In this document: in pieces, positions 58,770-64,000 of the stretch
Numbering within the stretch: position 1 is the first letter of the stretch
Layout of the letters: each line of letters opens with the position of its first letter
DNA from: Diplodia intermedia
Lineage: Eukaryota > Ascomycota > Dothideomycetes > Botryosphaeriales > Botryosphaeriaceae
Reading direction: 5' to 3'
DNA: 64,000 nt
Assembly (NCBI GenBank): GCA_021495925.1
Contig: JAKEKT010000006.1
Span: 186,001 to 250,000 of the forward strand
Made by a program: the position numbers and the translations under genes
The notes under the pieces: generated by a model
The model's database searches: none
What the model was told of the DNA's origin: nothing
Seen by the model: only the letters and a program-made list of their open reading frames with translations

Positions 58770-59662
58770 TTACCCCTGTGCTGGGCAGGGCTGGGGCGGA
58801 AGAGAGACGAAACACACGGCCAGCCTCAGGAGCGCCAATAAGATCGACAATCCCGTCCACGCGACCACCGAGACATTGGCCAGCCAGCGTCTCGCCTTTC
58901 ATCATCTCACTGCGGCCTTGTCGTCGTCGAATAAGCTGACGGTGTCACCACATGTGGGCAGATTATCATCTTCCCTCGGAAACCGTTTCGTTTTCCGCAT
59001 CGCAGCAGCGTGGAGTGACGTTGTCTTTGCTTCTTTGCCCACGGCGGAAAGGGCAAGGGTTTCCCTTCCATCCGACCACAGCGTTTTTTTTTCTTTTTCC
59101 TCCCTCCTTTTTTTGTCTCGCGCGGCAGCGGTTCTCCTTGTTGCGACTCTGCGGGAACTAATGACGACGGCCCGTATTTTCCCTTGATTGCAACGGGGGC
59201 GGCGCTCCTTGGTGTGTTTCGTGCTTGCCCGACGGCGGCCACAAGTGTCGCTTGTGGCTGTGCGGTCGACCCGTGGGTCGACTGCAGCTAAATATGGATG
59301 TGCGGAATGCTATCGCGAGCCAAGCGACCGGACTTTGGCGCCGTACCAGAGTAGCATTTAGGGGACATCTGGATGCCCTTCACTATTGCCGGTAGCTCTT
59401 CGGGGATGTCGTCCGGAATAGCGCTTCTGGAGATTGTTTTGTGTCTGCAGTCATGTTTGACAAAAGCATACTTTCTAGTAGTTATAGAATCGAGCTACGA
59501 TTCCTGCCCTCTCAGAGTTAACGGTCTTATCAGAGGCAAACGGCCCATTGTAAGTCCCAGCTCTGTTCAGATATTTCGGAGGATTGGTCAAACTCTTGGT
59601 TTATCCGTCACAATATACCATATCTACTTTCTACTTCAAGTTTCCTGAACAAAATCTCATCC

Positions 59663-62202
59663 TTACAATCTGGCCTTCGTTTTACTCTCCAGTTCCAGTA
59701 TACAAGCCAGAGTCCCTTCCGAAACCTCATCTCCTTCCTCTCCCTCAAAAACCCATGTCGCTCTCCCTGTCTTTGCACTCCTCACCTCCAACTCCATCTT
59801 CATCTGCCGCACCACGCATATCACATCTCCTTCTTTCACGACATCCCCCTCATCTACCAGCACCTCTACAACCTTCCCGGCAAACGGGATGCAAACGTGC
59901 GACGGATCATCCGGCTTCCCACGCCTATGCTGCGACAGCGCCGCGCTCGACGATGTCGTCGTTGCCGCGATGTGCATGACGTACGGCGTAGACGACGACG
60001 GCGTAGACGACGCACCGGCATCCGCCGTATTGCTCGAGAAGACGACCTCCGCGGACAGCGACGATGGGAAATCATTCCGCAGCACGCGCGTGACTTCCAG
60101 GTGATGTGCGGTAGGCGTCGCCTTCTTCCCCTCTGCCGCCTCTCCCAACGATGACGATGGAGGAGGAGGAGGAGCTTCGAGCGTGATGTTCCACGCATCG
60201 CCCTTCCTAAACAACACGGTCGAGCTGCTCCCCCCACCTGCACCCACCGCCGCTCCCGCCATGCCACCACCACCACCACCCCCGCCCGCCCGCGCACTCT
60301 CCCACACCGCAAACCCACCACTCCCCTCCCCCTCCCCCTCCCCATCCTCCCCCCTCTTAACCCTCTCAATCTCCCCCCCAACCTCCTCCCCCGCCTCCAC
60401 CAGCCCCCCCACACTCCCCTCCAACCACCGCGTATCGCACTCCCCCCTCCCGAACGCGCCACTCGCCACCACCGCCCTCAACAGCCCGACATTCGTCGCC
60501 AAGCCGCCATCGACCTCGACCTCGGCCAAGACGCGCCGCGCCTTCCGGACGCAGGCCTCGCGCGACGCGGCCGCGACGACGATCTTGGCGAGCAGGCTGT
60601 CGAAGTCGGTGCCGACGACGGCGTCGGGGCGGTGCGTGTCGACGCGGATGCCGGGGCCTGTGGGGTCGGGGAGGTGTAGTAGGAAGGGGCCCGTGGTGCT
60701 GAGGGCGAAGTCGCGGGCGGGGTCTTCGGCGGTGAGGCGGAGTTGGATGGCGTGGAGGGGGGGAGGAGGGGGGCTCCCCGGTGGTGGTGGTGGTGGGGAG
60801 GGGAGGGCGGAGGTGGGGGAGGGAGAGGCTCCCTGGTGGAGGAGCAGCTGGGTTTGGACGAGGTCGAGGCCCGGGACGAGGGCTTCGGTGACGGTGTGCT
60901 CGACTTGCAGGCGCGGGTTGATTTCGAGGAAGGTGAAGGCGCGGTGACGCGGGTGGACGAGGAATTCGAAGGTGCCGAGGGAGAAGTAGGTGAGCTGGTC
61001 GGTGGGGGTTTGGTCGTTCGTTAGCGTGGTTGGCTGCGGGAGATGCTTAATCCTTTCCCAACTGGACGACGAAAAAAAAAAAAAGAGGGGGGCAAGACTT
61101 GGAGTGGAAAGATGGTGGAAAGCAACTCAAACTCCAAACTCACCTTCTCGGCCATCCTCACCGCCGCCCCAATCACCTCCCCCACCAACCCCCTGTCCGC
61201 AATCGTGCTCGGCGCCTCCTCCACCACCTTCTGCCACCGCCGCTGCACGCTGCACTCCCTCTCCCACAGGTGCCGGATCCCGCCTTGGCCGTCCCCCACT
61301 ATCTGCACCTCGATGTGCCGGTAGCCGTCCACCAGCGCCCGCTCCGCGAACACGCGTCGGGACGGCGACTCCTCGATGGCCCGCGTCGCCTGCCGCTCCA
61401 GCTCGTCGTCGGACCGGACGAGCCGTATGCCGCGTCCACCGCCGCCGTCGACGGCTTTGATCATGATTGGGTAGCCGATTGAGCGGGCGAAGGCGCGGAG
61501 GGTGGGGATGGAGGCGGTGGGGTGGAGGAGGGCGGGGGTGACGGGGACGGAGCCTGCATGTGGCGGGCTGGTTAGTTGGAGGAGGGGCTGGGGATTTCTT
61601 TGGGGTTGGAGGGAAGGAGGCTATTCGCATTGGGGAGATGGAATAAAAGGATGAGGGTGGTGGGAAACGTTGAGTGGAAAGAAAGGAATGAATGAATGTG
61701 AACGAATTTGATAAAGGCGAGAGAGAAAAGAAAAAAAAAAAGGAAAAGAAGACAATCACGCACACTCTTCGGCCAACTTCCTCGCTTTCAGTTTGTCTCC
61801 CGTCTGCTCCAGAATCTCCCATCCTGGCCCTACGACGGCCGCACCCGCCTCTTCCCACACCCGTCGCGCGAACTCGGCGGATTCGGAGAGGAAGCCGTAG
61901 CCAGGGTGTACGGCATCGATACCATGCTGTTTGATGAGGGTGATCAGGTAGGGGATGTCCATGTAGGAGGAAGCGGAGGGCAGCTCGATGGCGCGCGTGG
62001 CGTGGCGCACGTGAGAAGTGTCATTGGTGGTGTAGACGGCGTAGGTTGGGATGGAGAGCTCTCGCGCGGCCGTGATGATGCGGGTTGCGATTTCACCGCT
62101 GCAGAGGAGTCAATGTAAGTGTATTTCAACATGAACCCAGAGCGGTGCGCACCGATTGCAGACAAGAAGACGCTTGATAGGTCGGGGCGGTGGTCTAGCC
62201 AT
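59663..62202 (-). CDS. Biotin carboxylase / biotin carrier subunit of an acyl-CoA carboxylase
   Basis: Four exons in transcript order, 62202-62153, 62098-61764, 61553-61144 and 60994-59663, give 708 residues, the size of methylcrotonyl- or propionyl-CoA carboxylase alpha subunits. The biotin carboxylase domain begins at once (KRLLVCNRGEIATRII) and has HPGYGFLSE, the ATP-grasp loop KAVDGGGGRGIRLV, LVDGYRHIEVQIVGDG and EINPRLQVEHTVTEAL. The C-terminal biotinyl domain has VLVDEGDVVKEGDVICVV then RQMKME, with the biotin Lys in Met-Lys-Met; the residue before it is Gln instead of the usual Ala. The middle is Gly/Glu/Pro low-complexity. No mitochondrial presequence is visible before the domain. It diverges from the carboxyltransferase gene, its presumed partner. 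The substrate is not deducible. Confidence 0.93.
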
Positions 62203-62493
62203 TTCGGGCAATTCGTGAGAGTCTCTTTGTAGGATCGAGTCGAGTGAAATTTGTGAAGATGGTTGTTTCCAACGAACACATGAAGCAATTGATGTCTGGA
62301 AATGAAGGCGGGCAGGCCGAGGAACGATGTCTGGTTCCACAGGAGATCGGCAGACGTCAACGTGGGGTAGCTCAGGGACCGAGGCAAATGGAGCTCCACC
62401 GGCCCAAGCTCCTTAACACCACTCCTAACCACCTTCTATTCACACCTCTTCCCAGGCACTCCATGCAACCAATTGACCTTCCACGTAGCCACA
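62203..62493. promoter_or_regulatory. Bidirectional promoter of the acyl-CoA carboxylase pair
   Basis: Only 291 bp separate the divergent start codons of the alpha (62202) and beta (62494) genes, so both are likely co-expressed from this interval. I see no clear TATA box. An in-frame extension of the alpha gene into it starts only at a GTG, so it is not coding. Confidence 0.75.
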
Positions 62494-64000
62494 ATGCCCG
62501 ACAACAGCGATAACGATAGCAAAAAGAGCTCCAGCAGCGCAGCGACTTCGCGCCTCGCCCAAGTATCAAACCACATCTCCCCACCTTCCCCGTCCACAAC
62601 GCCCGATCCGCCAAACAACGACGACGACGACAAGAAACCTCGCCGCAACCGCCGCCGCCGCAACCGCACCACCGCCAACCTCCCCGCCGACTACTCGGAT
62701 ATCCTCAGCCAACTCAACACCCTCCACACCATCGCCCGCAACCCGGACCCCGCCCACCGCGGCTACGCCCGCCAAAAGGCCTCAGGCAAGCTCTGGGTGC
62801 GCGAGCGCATCGCCCAACTCCTCGACCCCTCGGCGCCCTTCCACGAAATCGGCAGCGCCAGCGGCACCGTGACGTGGGGGCGCCGCCAGGACGACGACGA
62901 CGACAACGACCCTTCCAACAACCCCCACGAAACCCCCACCGCCTTCACGCCCTCCAACAACGTCCTCGGCCTCGGCACCATCCTCGTCGCCGGCGGCCCC
63001 GGCCCCCCAGCAAACACGACCACCACCACCCCCGTCCGCCGCCGCATCCTCCTCACCGCCGACGACTTCACCCTGCGCGCCGGGCACGCCGACGGCGCGG
63101 TATCCGCCAAGACGCACTACGGCGAGCGACTCGCGCTGGCGCTGCGGCTGCCCGCCGTCAAGCTGGTCGACGGCTCGTCGGGCGGCGGCTCGGTGTCGAC
63201 GATCCGCGCGGCCGGGTGGTCGTACGTGCCGCCGATGCGCGGGTGGGCGGCCGTGGTGGCGCAGCTGAACGCGGGCGTGCCCAACGTCGGCGCGGTGCTG
63301 GGGCCGGCCGTCGGGCTGGGCGCGGCGAGGGTGGCCGCGTGCCATTTCTCCGTCGTGGCGGGGGATGTGGGCGCGGTGTTTAATGCGGGGGTGAGGGTTG
63401 TTGCTGGTGAGTGCGCTTACTTTATTTTTTTTTTCTTTCTCTCTTTTTGGAAGGGCCGGGCTGACGTGTTGAGGGACTTGTAGGCGCGACGTTTGAGGAG
63501 GGACTGACTTTCAGGGACTTGGGTGGGCCGGCGGTGCATTGCACTAATGGTACCATTGACAACTTGGCTGCGAACGAGGCGGAATGCTTCGAGCAGCTGC
63601 GGACGGTGCTGGGCTATCTGCCGAACTCCGGGACTGAGGTGCCGCCGTTGCTTGCGAACGAGGATCCGACGGATCGAACGTCACCGGAGCTGCGCAGTGT
63701 GATTCCACGGAGGAGAGAGAGGATGTACAATCCGAGGAATATCATCACCACCGTGGTGGACAGAGGCACTTGGTTTGAGATCGGAGCGTTGTGGGGAACG
63801 ACGGCGATTGTCGGACTGGCTCGGCTTGGTGTACGCCCGATCGGCATTGTGTCGTTGAACTGTGAAGGTTTGTGGAAGCAGAAAGTAGAGACGTGTGGGC
63901 GGTCAGCTAACCACATGCACAGTCAATGCCGGTGCCCTAGACTCCCTGGGATCTCAGAAGATCACCAGACACCTCAAGTTCTGTGACGTGTTCAACATTC
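62494..64000 (+). CDS. Carboxyltransferase beta subunit of acyl-CoA carboxylase (partial, runs off right edge)
   Basis: Exons 62494-63406, 63484-63867 and 63923 onward; 458 residues are visible and the 3' end lies outside the window. After a Ser/Asp and Lys/Arg-rich N-tail (to about residue 60) comes the carboxyltransferase fold: KLWVRERIAQLLDPSAPFHE, DDFTLRAGHADGAVSAKTHY, KLVDGSSGGGSVS, then LGGPAVHCTNGTIDNLAANE, RRRERMYNPRNIITTVVDRG and WFEIGALWGTTAIVGLARLG. It moves carboxyl from biotin to an acyl-CoA. The second half resembles bacterial-type acyl-CoA carboxylase beta subunits. The N-tail does not look like a mitochondrial leader. Whether it ends in a peroxisomal signal cannot be seen. The divergent alpha gene supplies the biotin subunit. 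Confidence 0.94.

Larger units (their letters stand above)
55886..59662. other. 3.8-kb gene-free region with repeats
   Basis: No gene supported on either strand. The 5' UTR and promoter of the mitochondrial-type SDR must lie next to 55885. It contains GCCAGG-type short repeats (57063-57140) and a (CT)30 tract (58708-58767), listed separately. The last 300 bases are AT-richer and likely form the 3' UTR of the carboxylase alpha gene. Confidence 0.55.

Overview
The window is nuclear DNA of a filamentous ascomycete (Pezizomycotina; a Dothideomycete-like fungus is my best guess, from protein style only). The evidence is: genes broken by many short introns (mostly 45-150 nt, GT-AG, often with CTAAC-type branch points), a Zn2Cys6 regulator with a fungal transcription factor domain, a CRH-type cell-wall transglycosylase, HP1, SYLF-SH3, CUE-Smr, and fungal-only families such as DUF1752/DUF3295. 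Coding DNA is GC-rich. I reconstructed 17 protein genes (one running off the right edge; one a weak 53-aa candidate) and one intron-containing tRNA-Cys, with splice junctions read by hand and checked for phase.

Left part (1-25.1 kb): a gene-empty 5 kb; a DUF1752/DUF3295 regulator-like protein (4994-6827, +); a 12-exon CCCH/CHY zinc-finger protein with an 8-nt microexon (8640-about 12446, +); then about 9.8 kb without any credible gene, rich in CT, GT, AC, CCAG and GAG simple repeats; then chaperonin subunit CCT5 (22200-25119, -).

Middle (25.1-34.2 kb): CCT5 and HP1 are divergent across about 390 bp and both begin with tiny coding exons. Next come a Cue2-like CUE/DUF1771/Smr no-go-decay nuclease, a secreted Asp-tract protein, a possible 53-aa secreted peptide, and a GPI-anchored CRH (GH16) enzyme whose only intron cuts the catalytic motif.

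35.9-43.3 kb looks like a small functional cluster: an MFS sugar transporter (-) diverges from a short-chain dehydrogenase (+), followed by a Zn2Cys6 regulator (+). Right of it lie a large membrane protein (-), tRNA-Cys (-), a Ysc84-like SYLF/SH3 actin protein (-), a second SDR (+), and a third, apparently mitochondrial, SDR (-).

Right end (59.7-64.0 kb): a biotin carboxylase/BCCP alpha subunit (-) and a carboxyltransferase beta subunit (+) share a 291-bp divergent promoter, giving a two-gene acyl-CoA carboxylase without obvious mitochondrial leaders.

Recurring oddity: three of about 49 introns (HP1, Cue2-like, Zn2Cys6 factor) appear to be GC-AG, each placed where it controls an essential part of the protein. 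No CRISPR, rRNA, transposon or prophage was seen.
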